In this document: positions 1-8,656 of the stretch, one piece after another | Numbering within the stretch: the stretch's first letter is position 1 | How the letters are laid out: the number at the start of each line of letters is the position of its first letter | Made by a program: the position numbers and the translations under genes | NCBI RefSeq assembly: GCF_014635285.1 | Contig: NZ_BMCR01000003.1 | Location: 310,001 to 374,000 of the forward strand | Length of the DNA: 64,000 nucleotides | DNA from: Stappia taiwanensis | Lineage (GTDB): Bacteria; Pseudomonadota; Alphaproteobacteria; Rhizobiales; Stappiaceae | Direction: 5' to 3' | Notes under the pieces: model-generated | The model's database searches: none | Told to the model about the DNA's origin: nothing | What the model saw: only the letters and a program-made list of their open reading frames with translations

Positions 1-1
1 C

Positions 2-478
2 ACCCGCGAGGCGGGCGTCGCCCAGGGCACATTCTACATCTACTTTTCCAGCAAGGATGAGGTGTTCTCCGAACTGGTCGCCGAGATGGGGCGGATGCTG
101 CGCCATGTCATCAGCGAGGCGACCGGCGGCATGGCGGATCGGCTGGAGGCGGAGCGGGAGGGCCTGCGCGCGTTTCTGACCTTCGTTGCCTCCCATCCCG
201 AACTGTACCGGATCGTGCAGGAGGCGCAATTCGTCGATCCCGACGCCTATCGGGCCTATTTCCGAACCTTTGCCGAAGGCTACCGGCAGGGCCTGGCCGA
301 GGCGGCCGAGGCCGGAGCGATCCGGCCGGGCGATGCCGATGTCAGGGCCTGGGCGCTGATGGGCATTGCCCGTGCCCTTGGCGAGTATTCCGTGGTGTTC
401 GGCGACACCACGCCGATCGATGAGGTGGTCGACATCGCCCATGATCTCATCGTCGATGGTTTGAGGAAGCGATCCTGA
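2..478 (+). CDS. TetR/AcrR-family transcriptional regulator (5' truncated by window)
   Basis: The window opens inside this gene: the frame is open from base 2 with no start, so most of the N-terminal DNA-binding domain lies outside. The first visible residues, including GVAQGTFYIYFSSKDE, are the end of a TetR helix-turn-helix (the turn and recognition helix with its usual TFYxYF/KDE signature). The remaining roughly 140 residues are the helical ligand-binding domain. Its TGA overlaps the ATG of the following enoyl-CoA hydratase gene, so regulator and catabolic genes are co-transcribed. By family habit it would repress this operon and respond to an acyl-CoA or the free acid; the ligand is not visible. 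Confidence 0.88.
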   Translation, partial: TREAGVAQGTFYIYFSSKDEVFSELVAEMGRMLRHVISEATGGMADRLEAEREGLRAFLTFVASHPELYRIVQEAQFVDPDAYRAYFRTFAEGYRQGLAEAAEAGAIRPGDADVRAWALMGIARALGEYSVVFGDTTPIDEVVDIAHDLIVDGLRKRS

Positions 479-1296
479 TGGCCGATCTCGTTCATTTTCA
501 CCGCGAAGATGATGTCGTCACCCTGACCCTCGACCGTCCGGGGCGCGGCAATGCACTGGTGCCCGAACTGCTCGCCGCACTGCGCGGCGGATTGGCGCGG
601 GCCTCGCAGGAAGCGCCCGCCGCGCTGGTTCTGGCCGGCAAGGGGCGGGCCTTTTCCGCCGGCGGCGATGTGGCCGCCTTTCACGAGCATGCCGGCGACC
701 GGGATGAGTTGCTGCGCTATGCCGCCGAGGTGGTCGGCGAACTGAATGGCGCGATCCTCGATCTGCTCGCCTTTCCCGCGCCGGTGCTTGCCGCCGTCAA
801 CGGCGCGGTGACCGGCGGCTCCACCGGCCTGGTGCTTGCCTCCGACATGGTCGTGATGAGCGAGCGGGCCTTCCTTCAGCCCTACTACGGCGAGATGGGC
901 TTTGCGCCCGATGGCGGCTGGACCGCGCTGCTGCCCGAGCGCATCGGCGCCGCGCGGGCGCTCGAAGTGCAGTATCTGAACGCGCGTCTGTCGGCACCCG
1001 CCTGCCGCGATCTCGGGGTGGCCAGCACCGTCTGCGCCGCCGAGGCGCTGGCGGCGACCGTGGCCGAGCGGCTGGCGACGCTCCGCCGCATGGATCGCGA
1101 GACCCTGCGCACCACCCGCGCCCATGTGTGGAGCGAGCCGCGCCGGGCACAGGTCGCGGCAGCGCTGGAGGAGGAGCGGCAGGCGTTCCTGAGGCTGGTG
1201 GTCCGGCCGGAAACGCTGGCGCGGATGGAGACGTTTCTCGGGCGGGAGAGTGCCGCGGGTAGCGCCGCCAAGGCGCAGACCCAACAGCAAGTGTAA
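478..1296 (+). CDS. Enoyl-CoA hydratase/isomerase family protein
   Basis: A 272-residue crotonase-fold protein. The oxyanion-hole segments are visible as GRAFSAGGDVAAF (about residues 57-69) and NGAVTGGSTGLVLASD (about 107-122), followed by the EMGFAPDGGW helix region. It would hydrate or isomerise an acyl-CoA thioester in the cytoplasm. The position usually holding the catalytic Glu of true hydratases is not obvious, so isomerase, hydrolase or decarboxylase chemistry is possible. The start overlaps the regulator's stop by one base and the acyl-CoA ligase follows closely, so these act in one pathway. Confidence 0.85.
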   Translation: MADLVHFHREDDVVTLTLDRPGRGNALVPELLAALRGGLARASQEAPAALVLAGKGRAFSAGGDVAAFHEHAGDRDELLRYAAEVVGELNGAILDLLAFPAPVLAAVNGAVTGGSTGLVLASDMVVMSERAFLQPYYGEMGFAPDGGWTALLPERIGAARALEVQYLNARLSAPACRDLGVASTVCAAEALAATVAERLATLRRMDRETLRTTRAHVWSEPRRAQVAAALEEERQAFLRLVVRPETLARMETFLGRESAAGSAAKAQTQQQV

Positions 1297-1318
1297 CGGT
1301 CTTTTGGGGGGACGGGAT

Positions 1319-2887
1319 ATGGAGTGGCTCACCGATATGGCGGCGAAGCGGGCGGAACTGAGCCCCGACCGCGTTGCCTTTGTCGATCATGAAACCGGGG
1401 CGGAGCTGACCTTCGCCGATGTGGAGGCGCGGGCGAACCAGATGGCCCGGGCCTTGAGGATGCTCGGCGCGGCCGCCGGCGACCGGGTGGCGGTTCTCTG
1501 CCACAACCATCCGGACTTCTTCGTTCTGTTGTTCGCGGCCCAGAAAAGCGGCGTCATCCTGCTGCCGCTCAACTGGCGCCAGCCGGCGGTGGAACTGGCC
1601 CCGACCGTGACCCGCTCTGGCGCGCGGCTGCTGATGCATGACAGCGCCTGTGGCGCGACGGCGCGGGCGCTTGCCGAAAGCTGCGGTCTGACGCCGGTCG
1701 GTTTTGCCGATGCAGCGGGCGAAGGCGGTGAGGCGGCTGCCACCGATTTCGAGGCGCTGTTGCGTGATGCCGATCCGGCGCCGTTCGGCGATGGCCGGAT
1801 CCCCGCGTCCGCCCCCTGGTATCTGCTGGCCACCTCCGGTACCACCGGTGAGCCGAAGCTGGTGGTCCAGACCGCGCGCATGGCCTGGGCCAATGCGGTC
1901 AACTATACCCAGGCGACCGGCATCACCGCTGGCGACTGCACCGTCAATTACCTGCCGCTGTTTCACACCGCCGGCATCAATCTGATGTCGATGCCGCTGT
2001 TCCTGACTGGCGGCACATCCATCGTGCTGCGCCGCTTCGATGTGGCGGTGGTTTTGCGGCTGATCGGCGAGAAGCGGCTGACGGCGTTTTTTGGCGTGCC
2101 AGCAATCTATCAGGCCTTGTCGCTCGATCCGGCGTTCGAGACGACGGATTTCTCCGCCGTCCGCAGTCTCGGTTGTGGCGGTGCGCCGATGCCGGCGCCG
2201 CTGCTGCGCACCTATCTGGCGCGGGGTGTCACGGTCTGCAACGGCATGGGCATGACCGAGACCGGGCCGACCGTGTTTCTCGCCGATCCGCAGCGGGCGC
2301 CGGAAAAGATCGGGTCCGTCGGCAAGGCACAGATATTGGCCGAGGTGCGGCTTGTGGGGATCGACGGTGCGGTGGTAACCGGCGCCGGGGCCGGCGAATT
2401 GCAGATCCGTGGGCCGGGGGTGACGCCTGGATACTACGAAAATCCGGAGGCAACCCGCGCCGCGTTCACCGAGGATGGCTGGCTGCGCTCCGGCGATGTC
2501 GCCGCGCGGGATGCAGATGGCTATTTCGCCATCGTCGACCGGATCAAGGACATGTATATCTCCGGCGGCGAGAACGTTTATCCGGCTGAAGTTGAGCGGG
2601 TTCTGGTCACCCATCCGGCGATCCTCGATGCGGTGGTGGTCGGCGTGGCCGATGCCCGCTGGGGCGAGGTGGGGGCGGCCTATCTGATCCCGCGCCCGGG
2701 CGAGCGGATCGAGGAGGCGGCGCTGGTCGCCTGGTGCCGCGAGCGGCTGGCCGCCTACAAGGTGCCGCGTCATATCGCGGTGGTCGACGACCTGCCGCGC
2801 ACCGCTGCCGGCAAGGTGCAGAAGCACGTGTTGAAACACGCACATGAAGAGCAGAAGGAGGGGGCGTGCGGTGATGGCGAACGCTGA
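1319..2887 (+). CDS. AMP-forming acyl-CoA synthetase (fatty/aromatic acid-CoA ligase)
   Basis: A 522-residue ANL-superfamily enzyme that activates a carboxylic acid to its CoA thioester through an acyl-adenylate. Motifs in order: P-loop LATSGTTGEPKLV (about residues 172-184), NGMGMTETGP (adenine pocket), the hinge GYFAIVDRIKDMYISGGENV, and the C-terminal PRTAAGKVQK carrying the catalytic lysine. I chose ATG 1319 because it follows a G-rich ribosome site and restores the family start; the frame stays open upstream to 1250. The partners (crotonase and two hotdog proteins) suggest activation of an imported or released acid. The substrate cannot be read from sequence. Confidence 0.92.
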   Translation: MEWLTDMAAKRAELSPDRVAFVDHETGAELTFADVEARANQMARALRMLGAAAGDRVAVLCHNHPDFFVLLFAAQKSGVILLPLNWRQPAVELAPTVTRSGARLLMHDSACGATARALAESCGLTPVGFADAAGEGGEAAATDFEALLRDADPAPFGDGRIPASAPWYLLATSGTTGEPKLVVQTARMAWANAVNYTQATGITAGDCTVNYLPLFHTAGINLMSMPLFLTGGTSIVLRRFDVAVVLRLIGEKRLTAFFGVPAIYQALSLDPAFETTDFSAVRSLGCGGAPMPAPLLRTYLARGVTVCNGMGMTETGPTVFLADPQRAPEKIGSVGKAQILAEVRLVGIDGAVVTGAGAGELQIRGPGVTPGYYENPEATRAAFTEDGWLRSGDVAARDADGYFAIVDRIKDMYISGGENVYPAEVERVLVTHPAILDAVVVGVADARWGEVGAAYLIPRPGERIEEAALVAWCRERLAAYKVPRHIAVVDDLPRTAAGKVQKHVLKHAHEEQKEGACGDGER

Positions 2888-3272
2888 CGTGACAGCGGTT
2901 GGAGAGGGGCTGGAAAGCCGCTGGCGTCCGACCCAGGCGGATTTCGACCGGTTCGCGGCGATCTCTGGCGATGACAACCCGATCCATGTGGATCCGGAGT
3001 TTTCCGCCCGGACCCGGTTCGGGCGCACCGTCTCGCACGGGATGCTGCTCTACTCCCGGGTCTGGGCGCTGATCCGGGCGACCTGGCCGGGCCGGCACCT
3101 GCTGCAGGAGCTGATGTTCCCCAACCCCGCCTATGCGGAGGAGGAGCTGGTGATCGCCTTGACACCCACCGCCGCGAACCCGCGCTTGCTGGAGGTCAGC
3201 GTCCGCCGGGCGGCGGATGGGGCCATCGTGCTGCAGGGCAAATGCGAACTGGATGAAGGGGCGGGCCGATGA
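2874..3272 (+). CDS. MaoC-family hotdog dehydratase
   Basis: A roughly 132-residue single-hotdog protein with the MaoC/(R)-hydratase signature: FAAISGDDNPIHVDPEFSA holds the catalytic Asp-His pair, followed by the hotdog helix segment FGRTVSHGMLLYSRVWALI. It should hydrate a 2-enoyl-CoA. Its start lies within the 3' end of the ligase gene. GTG 2871 or ATG 2874 both fit the AAGGAGG site at 2855-2861; the earlier ATG 2844 has no such site. The next gene encodes a second hotdog protein and overlaps this stop, so the two may form a heteromeric hydratase. Confidence 0.82.
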   Translation: MANADVTAVGEGLESRWRPTQADFDRFAAISGDDNPIHVDPEFSARTRFGRTVSHGMLLYSRVWALIRATWPGRHLLQELMFPNPAYAEEELVIALTPTAANPRLLEVSVRRAADGAIVLQGKCELDEGAGR

Positions 3273-3631
3273 TCGAACTGGGACAGAGCGCGGAGCTGGA
3301 GCGTGTCTATCCGCGCGAGCAAGCGGCTGATTTCGCCGACCTCGCCGGGCTCGATGCGGTGCCGGACAGCGTGCCCGAGCCCTTGATCGGCGGGCTGTTT
3401 TCCTACCTGCTTGGCGTCAAGCTGCCCGGCTTCGGCACCAACTACCTGAAGCAGGAAATGCGTTTTCTCGGCGCTGCCGCCTTCGACACGCCGCTGATCG
3501 CCCGGGTGACGGTGACCCGGCTGCGCCCGGAAAAGCATCTGGTCGATCTGGAAACGGTCTGCGAGACCCGGGACGGTACGCGGGTCTGTGAGGGCCGGGC
3601 GCTGGTCTATGTGGAGGATGTCGGCGCCTGA
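3269..3631 (+). CDS. Second hotdog-fold (MaoC/thioesterase-like) protein
   Basis: A 120-residue protein with hotdog features: the segment LIGGLFSYLLGVKLPGFGTNY followed by strands such as TPLIARVTVTRLRPEKHLVDLETVC. It lacks the D-x(4)-H catalytic motif of its upstream neighbour, which suggests a non-catalytic partner subunit or a scaffold for that protein, or alternatively a thioesterase. The ATG overlaps the TGA of the upstream hotdog gene (ATGA), indicating translational coupling. It is the last gene of the operon. Confidence 0.68.
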   Translation: MIELGQSAELERVYPREQAADFADLAGLDAVPDSVPEPLIGGLFSYLLGVKLPGFGTNYLKQEMRFLGAAAFDTPLIARVTVTRLRPEKHLVDLETVCETRDGTRVCEGRALVYVEDVGA

Positions 3632-3690
3632 CGGCGTCGTCATTCAGGACCGGCGATCCGGGCGCGTTGTCTGGTGCGACGCTGCCACAA

Positions 3691-3722
3691 ACAAAAACGC
3701 CGCCGGCAAGCCGGCGGCGTTT
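3691..3722 (-). terminator. Rho-independent terminator of the cold-shock gene
   Basis: A perfect stem of about 12 bp (3696-3707 with 3710-3721, sequence ACGCCGCCGGC) with a tiny loop. On the minus strand it is followed by TTTTTGT, and it lies 25 bases past the csp stop. On the plus strand the T-tract is only three bases, so it is mainly the csp terminator, with possible bidirectional use for the hotdog operon. Confidence 0.85.
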
Positions 3723-3746
3723 CCAAAACCGGAGGTCCGGTTAAGC

Positions 3747-3959
3747 TCAGTCGAGCGCGAGCTGCGCGGCCTGCAGGCCACGGCCGCGACGGTCTTCTTC
3801 CGTCACGAAGGTGAGGGTCGTGCCCTCGGCCGGAACGGCAATGCCCGAACGCTCGAAAGCGGTGATGTGCACGAACACATCCTTGCCACCTTCCGCCGGG
3901 GTCACAAAGCCGAAGCCGCGATCGTGGTTGAAGAACTTGAGGGTACCTGTCTGGCGCAT
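3747..3959 (-). CDS. cspA: Cold-shock protein, CspA family
   Basis: A 70-residue single cold-shock domain. It shows the RNA-binding motifs RNP1 (RGFGFV, about residues 14-19) and RNP2 (VFVHI, about 29-33) plus the initial TGTLKFFNHDRGFGF strand. Such proteins bind single-stranded RNA/DNA and melt secondary structure. The gene is monocistronic between its own promoter and terminator. A candidate promoter at 4168-4196 would give a leader of about 200 nt, as is common for cold-inducible csp genes. The letter assignment is by family only. Confidence 0.93.
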   Translation of the reverse strand: MRQTGTLKFFNHDRGFGFVTPAEGGKDVFVHITAFERSGIAVPAEGTTLTFVTEEDRRGRGLQAAQLALD

Positions 3960-4167
3960 GGGGAAACTCCTGTCCCGTAGTCAGTCTAAGTGTAAAGAGC
4001 GCAAGTAAGCGCGCTTGCTTGCGCGAGCGTGGCATTCAGAAACGGGAAAGGCAGTTCTGTTCGACAGAACCGGCCGTTGTGACCGGGAAGGCGCCGCATA
4101 CCGAAACTTTCTTAACCGGGTTCGAATTTTCAAGCCCGCTGATGTTGGACCCACATCCAACGTGGAC

Positions 4168-4196
4168 ACTATAAGTCAATCGGGTCAACTCGGCAA
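4168..4196 (-). promoter_or_regulatory. Candidate promoter and start of long structured leader for cspA
   Basis: Reading the minus strand, TTGCCG (4196-4191) and TATAGT (4173-4168) are separated by exactly 17 bp, placing transcription start near 4161. The resulting leader of about 200 nt carries two short hairpins: 4144-4149 with 4156-4161 (GTTGGA/TCCAAC) and 4054-4060 with 4064-4070 (GTTCTGT/ACAGAAC). Inferred from sequence only. Confidence 0.45.
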
Positions 4197-4232
4197 GCGT
4201 TCTGCTCGGTTGCCGCACGGGACTTCGCCCTT

Positions 4233-5033
4233 TTACCGGGTGGCGAGGCCGCTCAGGAGGGCATTGAAAGCGTCCGCCTCCTCCAGATGCGGGGCGTGGC
4301 CGGAGCGGAAAAAGGGGGCGATCCGGGCGCTCGGCAGGCGGCTTTGCTGCCAGCGCGCCGCCCGGCTGTCGTAGAGCTGGCTCTTGCCGCCAGGCGCCAG
4401 CACCACCGGAATGTCGATCGCCGGCAGCAAGGCCCGGAAGTCCTGGGCCGTCAGCGAGGCCCACATGGCCGCCAGCGCCGCCGGGTCGGCTTTGCGCATC
4501 TCCTGCTCGGCGTGTCGGATCAGCGGGCTGGCCGGGTCGAGATCGGCAGCGAAGGTCTTCAGGGCGGTGGGCCGGACCAGCGCCGGCCATTGCTTTTCCA
4601 GCGCCCGGAGGAAGACCGCGTTGCGCCGGGCATCGAGGTCGCTCAAGGTGCCAAGGTCCCAGTCGGGGCCGTTCAGCACCTTCGGCGACATGTCCTCCAC
4701 CACCAGCGCGGCAAGACGGTCCGTGCCGTGGCGCTCGATCAACGACCAGGCGACGAGCGCGCCCATGGACCAGCCATGCAGAACGACCTCGTCGAGTCCC
4801 TCGGCCGCAATCCGCGCCATCACCGCATCCGCCGCCGCCTCGATGGTGAAAGGGCGGACGGCGCGGCTTTCGCCATGGCCGGGCAGGTCCGGCGCCAGCA
4901 CCAGGGTTTCCCGTCCCAGCGTTGTCAGTTGCGGCTCCATGAAGCCGCCGTGGCAGGACCAGCCATGCAGGAGCACGACCGGCCGCTTGCCCGCCGCAAG
5001 TTGGCCGCGGCGCCTTATGTGAAGATCGCTCAC
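4233..5033 (-). CDS. Alpha/beta-fold hydrolase coupled to the Liv-type transporter
   Basis: A 266-residue alpha/beta hydrolase. Visible features are the oxyanion-region motif VVLLHGWSCHGG (about residues 19-30), APDLPGHGES, the nucleophile elbow HGWSMGALVAW (GxSxG, about 93-103) and the C-terminal histidine context FFRSGHAPHLEEADAF. It resembles BioH/esterase-type carboxylesterases. Its start is GTG 5033, overlapping the livM stop as GTGA, so it is translated as the last gene of the ABC operon. This suggests that the imported compound, or a derivative, is an ester, amide or lactone opened by this enzyme. The substrate is unknown. A much longer open frame runs upstream but overlaps livM and is not used. 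Confidence 0.83.
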   Translation of the reverse strand: MSDLHIRRRGQLAAGKRPVVLLHGWSCHGGFMEPQLTTLGRETLVLAPDLPGHGESRAVRPFTIEAAADAVMARIAAEGLDEVVLHGWSMGALVAWSLIERHGTDRLAALVVEDMSPKVLNGPDWDLGTLSDLDARRNAVFLRALEKQWPALVRPTALKTFAADLDPASPLIRHAEQEMRKADPAALAAMWASLTAQDFRALLPAIDIPVVLAPGGKSQLYDSRAARWQQSRLPSARIAPFFRSGHAPHLEEADAFNALLSGLATR

Positions 5034-6091
5034 CGGCGGCTCCGCAGCCGGCCGACGACCCCGTCGGGAAAGAAATAGACGGAGAGGATGAACAGCATCC
5101 CGAGCCACATGAGCCAGCGTTCCGGCGCCACCAGCAGCGGGATCAGCGGCAGCGCCTCGGTGGCGTGTTCGGCGCTGGCCATCAGGGTCTGCAGATAGGT
5201 CTGGGCGAGAATGAACAAGGTGGCGCCGATCACCGCCCCGTACATGGTGCCCATGCCGCCGATCACCACCATCAAGAGAATGTCGATCATGATTTCCATC
5301 GACAGGGTGGTCGCCGGCCCGGTGTAGCGGATCCAGATCGCCAGCAGCGCACCGGCAAGGGCCGCCACGGCGGCGGAAAGCACCGTGGCGGTGGTGCGGT
5401 ACCACACCACCCGGTAGCCGATCGCCTCGGCCCGGAAGCCATTGTCGCGCACCGCCTTCAGGGTCCGGCCGAAGGGGGAGTTGACGACCCTGAGCAGCCC
5501 GAGGAACAAGACCAGCGCGGAGAAGAACACCAGATAGTAGCAAAGCAGCCGGCCATTGATGCGCACGCCGAAGATCTTGCCATCCATCAGCTTAAAGGCG
5601 GGACCGAGTGCCCGGGGAATCCGGTAGGTGAGCCCGTCCTCGCCGCCGGTCAGCCCGGAGAGTTGCGAGACGAGAACGGCGAAGGCACTGGCGACCGCCA
5701 GGGTCACCATGGCGAAGAAGATCGCCTTCACCCGCAGCGAGAACAGGCCAATGGCCAGCGCCAGGGCAGCGGCAATCGCCGTGCCGCCGGCGGTGCCAAG
5801 CACGATGGCGGTGAAGCTCGGGCCGAGTGAGGAGAGTGCCAGCGCGGTGCCATAGGCGCCGATGCCGAAGAACATCGTGTGGGCGAAGGAGACGACGCCG
5901 GTATAGCCGAGCAGGAGGTCGTAGCTCGCCGCCAGCACGATGAAGATGCAGATGCGCGCCGCCGTATCGAGGGATTTGGTCCCGGGAAACAGGAACGGGG
6001 CGAAGGCAAGGCCGATCAGGATAAGTGCCAGCACCCCTGCCAGGAGGCGGCTTCGCGGTCGGTCGCCAGACAACAGCCGATTGATCATCAT
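5030..6091 (-). CDS. livM: Branched-chain amino acid-type ABC permease LivM
   Basis: A 353-residue inner-membrane permease of the HAAT family with about nine to ten hydrophobic segments. It carries the LivM-type signature DLLLGYTGVVSFAHTMFFGIGAY near residues 58-80 and the cytoplasmic coupling loop around FGRTLKAVRDNGFRAEAIGY. It starts 6 bp after the livH stop behind an AGGAG site; a second ATG is the next codon. It would pair with LivH to form the membrane channel. The substrate may be a branched-chain amino acid, amide, urea or aromatic acid, since this family is used for all of these. Confidence 0.9.
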   Translation of the reverse strand: MMINRLLSGDRPRSRLLAGVLALILIGLAFAPFLFPGTKSLDTAARICIFIVLAASYDLLLGYTGVVSFAHTMFFGIGAYGTALALSSLGPSFTAIVLGTAGGTAIAAALALAIGLFSLRVKAIFFAMVTLAVASAFAVLVSQLSGLTGGEDGLTYRIPRALGPAFKLMDGKIFGVRINGRLLCYYLVFFSALVLFLGLLRVVNSPFGRTLKAVRDNGFRAEAIGYRVVWYRTTATVLSAAVAALAGALLAIWIRYTGPATTLSMEIMIDILLMVVIGGMGTMYGAVIGATLFILAQTYLQTLMASAEHATEALPLIPLLVAPERWLMWLGMLFILSVYFFPDGVVGRLRSRR

Positions 6092-6097
6092 GGGCTC

Positions 6098-7126
6098 CTA
6101 CTTCGCCTTGACCACGGGATAGAGCCCTTGCGGGCGCCACATCAGAACGCCGACCATCAGGGCGATGGTCGAGACCAGCGCCACCTTGGGGGCGAGAAAG
6201 GCCATGTAGTTGGAGAGAAGGCCGACCAGCAGCGCGCCGATGAAGCAGCCCTCGATGGAGCCCAGCCCGCCGATGATGACGACGACGAACACCAGCACCA
6301 TGATTTCCGAGCCCATGTGCGCGGTGATGGTCTCCTGATAGAGCCCCCACATCACCCCGCCGAGGCCGGCAAGCGCGGACCCTGCCATGAACACCAGGAG
6401 GAACAGGCGGCGGATGCGGTAGCCGAGCGCCTCGACCATCTCGCCGTTCTCCACGCCGGCCCGGACCAGAAGGCCGACCCGGGTGGAGCGCAGCACATGG
6501 CGCATGGCGACGAACAGCACCAGCCCGACCGCGACGGCGAACAGCCGGTACTTCTCGATGGCCGCCTCGCCGAAGATCACCGCGCCCTGCAGCGAGGGCG
6601 GGCGGGAAAGGTGGATGGCATCCGGTCCCCAGATCACGTGAATGAGCTGCTGGGCGACGATCAACCCGCCCATGGTCACCAGGATCTGTTTCAGATGGTG
6701 GCCATAGACCGGGGCAACGATCACCCGCTCGAACATCAGCCCGATCCCGCCGGTCACCGCCATGGAGGCGAGGATGGCGAGAAACACGGCCAGAAGATTG
6801 AGCATCACGGCCGGGCTCTGGGTCCAGCCGGCGAGCCAGGCCAGCACGGTGAAGCCGACGAAGGCGCCGACCGAGACGAAGGCACCATGGCCGAAGTTGA
6901 TCACATCCATCAGGCCGAACACCACGGTCAGGCCGGAGGCCATGATGAAGATCATCAGCCCCATGGCAAGGCCGGCGACGGTCAGCGTCAGCCAGGTGGC
7001 GCCATCGCCGATGGCGACAAGACCGAGCCCGGCGAGCACCGGCGCCAAAAGCAGCGGTGCGGCGGATTTCAGCCGTTCGGCGGGCGAGGCCGCGACGAGT
7101 TTCGGGCGGATCGCGGTCGAACTCAT
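6098..7126 (-). CDS. livH: Branched-chain amino acid-type ABC permease LivH
   Basis: A 342-residue permease with about eight membrane segments. LivH hallmarks are ASGLTVVFGLMDVINFGHGAF (about residues 63-83) and the coupling-helix region RSTRVGLLVRAGVENGEMVEALG. It has an N-terminal extension of about 25 residues before the first membrane helix. Its ATG overlaps the livF stop (ATGA), and livM follows after 6 bp, so the two permease subunits are made together. Confidence 0.91.
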   Translation of the reverse strand: MSSTAIRPKLVAASPAERLKSAAPLLLAPVLAGLGLVAIGDGATWLTLTVAGLAMGLMIFIMASGLTVVFGLMDVINFGHGAFVSVGAFVGFTVLAWLAGWTQSPAVMLNLLAVFLAILASMAVTGGIGLMFERVIVAPVYGHHLKQILVTMGGLIVAQQLIHVIWGPDAIHLSRPPSLQGAVIFGEAAIEKYRLFAVAVGLVLFVAMRHVLRSTRVGLLVRAGVENGEMVEALGYRIRRLFLLVFMAGSALAGLGGVMWGLYQETITAHMGSEIMVLVFVVVIIGGLGSIEGCFIGALLVGLLSNYMAFLAPKVALVSTIALMVGVLMWRPQGLYPVVKAK

Positions 7127-7848
7127 TGATGCACCTCCAGGCTCAATCCCATCAGCCGTTCCTGCAGACCGTTGTCGGCGGCAAGCTCGGCCATCGTGCC
7201 GGCGTGAACGATCCGGCCGTCATCCATCACGGCGACCGTGTCGCCGAGGCTTTTCGCCATCTGGAAATTCTGCTCCACCAGCAGGATGGTCGTTTCGGTT
7301 TCCTTGAGTTGGCGCAGGGCGTCGGTCATTGCCCGGATGATCGCCGGCGCCAGCCCCTTGCTTGGCTCGTCAATCAGGATCAGCTTGCGCGGCTCGATGA
7401 TCGCCCGCGACACGGACAGCATCTGTTTCTGACCGCCCGACAGCGTGCCGGCCGGCCGGTCCCAGAAGGTGGCGATCGGCGGAAACAGCTCTTTGATCCA
7501 GGAAAGGCGCTGCGGGTCCATCGTCCCGCTCGCCGCCGCCAGCGTCATGTTCTCGCCAACCGTCAGGTCGGCGAAGATCCCCATGTTCTCGGGCACATAG
7601 GCAATACCGGCACGGGAGATCGCCGGCGTCGGCTGTCCGTCGATACGGGTGCCGTCAAAGTGGATCTCGCCCGCGCTCGGCGTCCACAGCCCCATGATGG
7701 AGCGCAAGGTGGTCGACTTGCCCGCGCCGTTGCGTCCCAGGAGCACGCTGACGCCGCCGCGCGGCACCTCAAGGTCGACACCCTGGAGAATGTGATAGGG
7801 GCCGATGTGGGTGTGCACACCGGCAAGACGAAGCAGGATGTCAGCCAC
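7123..7848 (-). CDS. livF: ABC transporter ATP-binding protein LivF
   Basis: A 241-residue ATPase. Walker A is LLGRNGAGKSTTLRSIMGL (about residues 36-54), the signature motif is LSGGQKQMLSVSRA, Walker B is KLILIDEPSKGLAP (the SKGLAP variant is typical of LivF), and the H-loop position is occupied by Gln in LLVEQNFQ, as is usual for LivF. It powers import together with LivG. The start lies 8 bp inside the livG 3' end. Confidence 0.93.
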   Translation of the reverse strand: MADILLRLAGVHTHIGPYHILQGVDLEVPRGGVSVLLGRNGAGKSTTLRSIMGLWTPSAGEIHFDGTRIDGQPTPAISRAGIAYVPENMGIFADLTVGENMTLAAASGTMDPQRLSWIKELFPPIATFWDRPAGTLSGGQKQMLSVSRAIIEPRKLILIDEPSKGLAPAIIRAMTDALRQLKETETTILLVEQNFQMAKSLGDTVAVMDDGRIVHAGTMAELAADNGLQERLMGLSLEVHQ

Positions 7849-8656
7849 GGGCCACCTCCTCGGTCGCGGTCTTTGCGCGGGCCTCCTCGGCGTCCTCGGG
7901 CGCGTTGCCGAGGTAGGCTTCCTGGACGATGGGCGATTTCATCACCTCGGCCGGGTCGCCATCGGCGACGAGCTGGCCGTTGTGCAGCACGATGATCCGG
8001 TCGGCGAGGCTGCGGATCACATCCATTTTGTGCTCCACCAGGAGGATCGTCCGGTCCCGGTCGTTTTTCAGCTCGCGAATGAGATCGAGAATCACCGGCA
8101 CCTCGTCGACGCTCATGCCGGCGGTCGGCTCATCGAACATCAGCACCTGCGGCGCCAGGGCGATCATCATCGCCACTTCCAGCTTGCGCTGGTCGCCGTG
8201 GGGGAGAGCGGAGACCGGCTGGTCGGCCTGGTCGAGCAGCTGAACCTCGGCCAGCACATGCTCGGCCCGCTCGATCAGCTCCACATGACTGTCGGCGCGC
8301 GAAAACAGGTCGAAGCCGCGCCGCGCCTTTGCCTGAACCACCAGCCGCACGTTCTCGCGCACGCTCAAGGTGGGAAACAGGTTGGTGAGCTGGAAGGCCC
8401 GGCCGATGCCCCGGTCGCAGCGCTCGGGAACGCCAAGGCGGGTGATGTCCTCGCCATTCAGCGTGACCGTGCCGGAATAGGCGCGAAGCTGACCGGAGAT
8501 CAGATTGAAATAGGTGGTCTTGCCGGCGCCGTTCGGGCCGACGATGGCCGTCAGCGTGCCGCGCTCGAAGGCGCAGCTCACCTGATCGACGGCGACATGT
8601 CCGCCAAAGCGGATCGTCAGGTCCTGGGTCGTCAGGACGGGAGCTTCAATCGCCAC
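7841..8656 (-). CDS. livG: ABC transporter ATP-binding protein LivG
   Basis: About 271 residues. Walker A is IVGPNGAGKTTYFNLISGQ, a LivG-type insert contains CDRGIGRAFQLTNLFPTLSV, the signature region is the degenerate ALPHGDQRKLEVAMM (LSHG variant), Walker B is QVLMFDEPTAGMS, and the switch histidine is in LLVEHKMD. I chose GTG 8656, which has a GGAG site about 7 nt upstream; the frame also offers TTG 8671. It is the first gene after the binding-protein gene and its hairpin. Confidence 0.9.
   Translation of the reverse strand: MAIEAPVLTTQDLTIRFGGHVAVDQVSCAFERGTLTAIVGPNGAGKTTYFNLISGQLRAYSGTVTLNGEDITRLGVPERCDRGIGRAFQLTNLFPTLSVRENVRLVVQAKARRGFDLFSRADSHVELIERAEHVLAEVQLLDQADQPVSALPHGDQRKLEVAMMIALAPQVLMFDEPTAGMSVDEVPVILDLIRELKNDRDRTILLVEHKMDVIRSLADRIIVLHNGQLVADGDPAEVMKSPIVQEAYLGNAPEDAEEARAKTATEEVARG

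Noticed and set aside
797..3028. A 743-residue leftward open frame across the acyl-CoA ligase and hydratase genes
   Set aside because: Shadow of the real rightward genes, with no motif of its own.
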